DNA from: Progne subis subis
Lineage: Eukaryota > Chordata > Aves > Passeriformes > Hirundinidae
Reading direction: 5' to 3'
NCBI GenBank assembly: GCA_022316685.1
Contig: JAKJHU010000005.1
Coordinates: forward strand, 12,316,707 to 12,380,706
DNA: 64,000 nucleotides
Positions 63,901 to 64,000 of the stretch are shown here, one piece after another (within the stretch, counting starts at the first letter, position 1; each line of letters begins with the position of its first letter). A program made the translations under genes and the position numbers. The notes below the pieces were generated by a model. It was not told where the DNA came from, searched no databases, and was given only the letters and a program-made list of their open reading frames with translations.

Positions 63901-64000
63901 GTGATATTTGTGGGATTTAGCCACGTGCTGCAGTACTGTTTGTTCTATAAATGTTTTGTTTCTAGGGTCCAACATTATTGACAAAGCTTGTTTATGCTTT
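60931..64000. other. Intergenic stretch to the right edge
   Basis: AT-rich sequence with a poly-A patch near 61.75 kb. No gene, RNA, CpG island or clear transposon was recognised, and no CNKSR3 exon was seen. Confidence 0.55.

Noticed and set aside
27050..64000. Search for CNKSR3 exon 1 or SAM-domain exon
   Set aside because: Neither the expected N-terminus (MEPVTKW) nor a SAM-domain exon was seen on the plus strand.

Overview
The window looks like nuclear DNA from a bird, probably a songbird. It is AT-rich with long non-coding stretches and three discrete CpG islands. Two CR1 LINE tails are of the avian type. Several endogenous-retrovirus LTRs resemble families I know from passerine genomes. 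There is no bacterial-style gene density, no operons, no CRISPR array and no intact multi-exon coding region.

The only protein-coding piece I can support is the first coding exon of SCAF8 on the minus strand (9133 down to 9104). It encodes MEAVKAFNSE and is followed directly by a GT splice donor. It lies inside a strong CpG-island promoter at about 8.56-9.88 kb. Everything to its left (1-9103) should be SCAF8 intron 1, and everything to its right is upstream intergenic DNA. In mammals the neighbour on that side is CNKSR3, across a large gap. I could not find a CNKSR3 exon here, so its start probably lies past 64 kb.

Layout: 1-9.1 kb is SCAF8 intron 1, with a CR1 tail and simple repeats. 8.56-9.88 kb is the SCAF8 CpG-island promoter, with candidate CTCF, YY1/CCAAT and G-quadruplex motifs. 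9.9-17.5 kb is intergenic and holds an LTR at about 15.6-16.2 kb. 17.5-18.3 kb is a second CpG island with a second same-orientation CTCF-like motif, followed by an AT-rich POU/homeodomain-motif cluster. 18.6-27 kb is unremarkable. 27.05-27.62 kb is a third CpG island. 27.6-64 kb is gene-poor, with LTRs at about 30.06-30.48, 31.31-31.70 (a solo LTR with a 6-bp target-site duplication), 55.06-55.68 and 60.47-60.93 kb, a CR1 copy at 50.12-50.61 kb, and a candidate regulatory element near 38.7-39.0 kb.

The many open frames of 60-160 codons look like chance frames, CpG-island shadows or repeat-derived frames. I did not find a new multi-gene system. The items most worth following up are the two orphan CpG islands, the paired CTCF-like motifs, the symmetric element at 38.85 kb and the recurrent G/T (A/C) low-complexity tracts.
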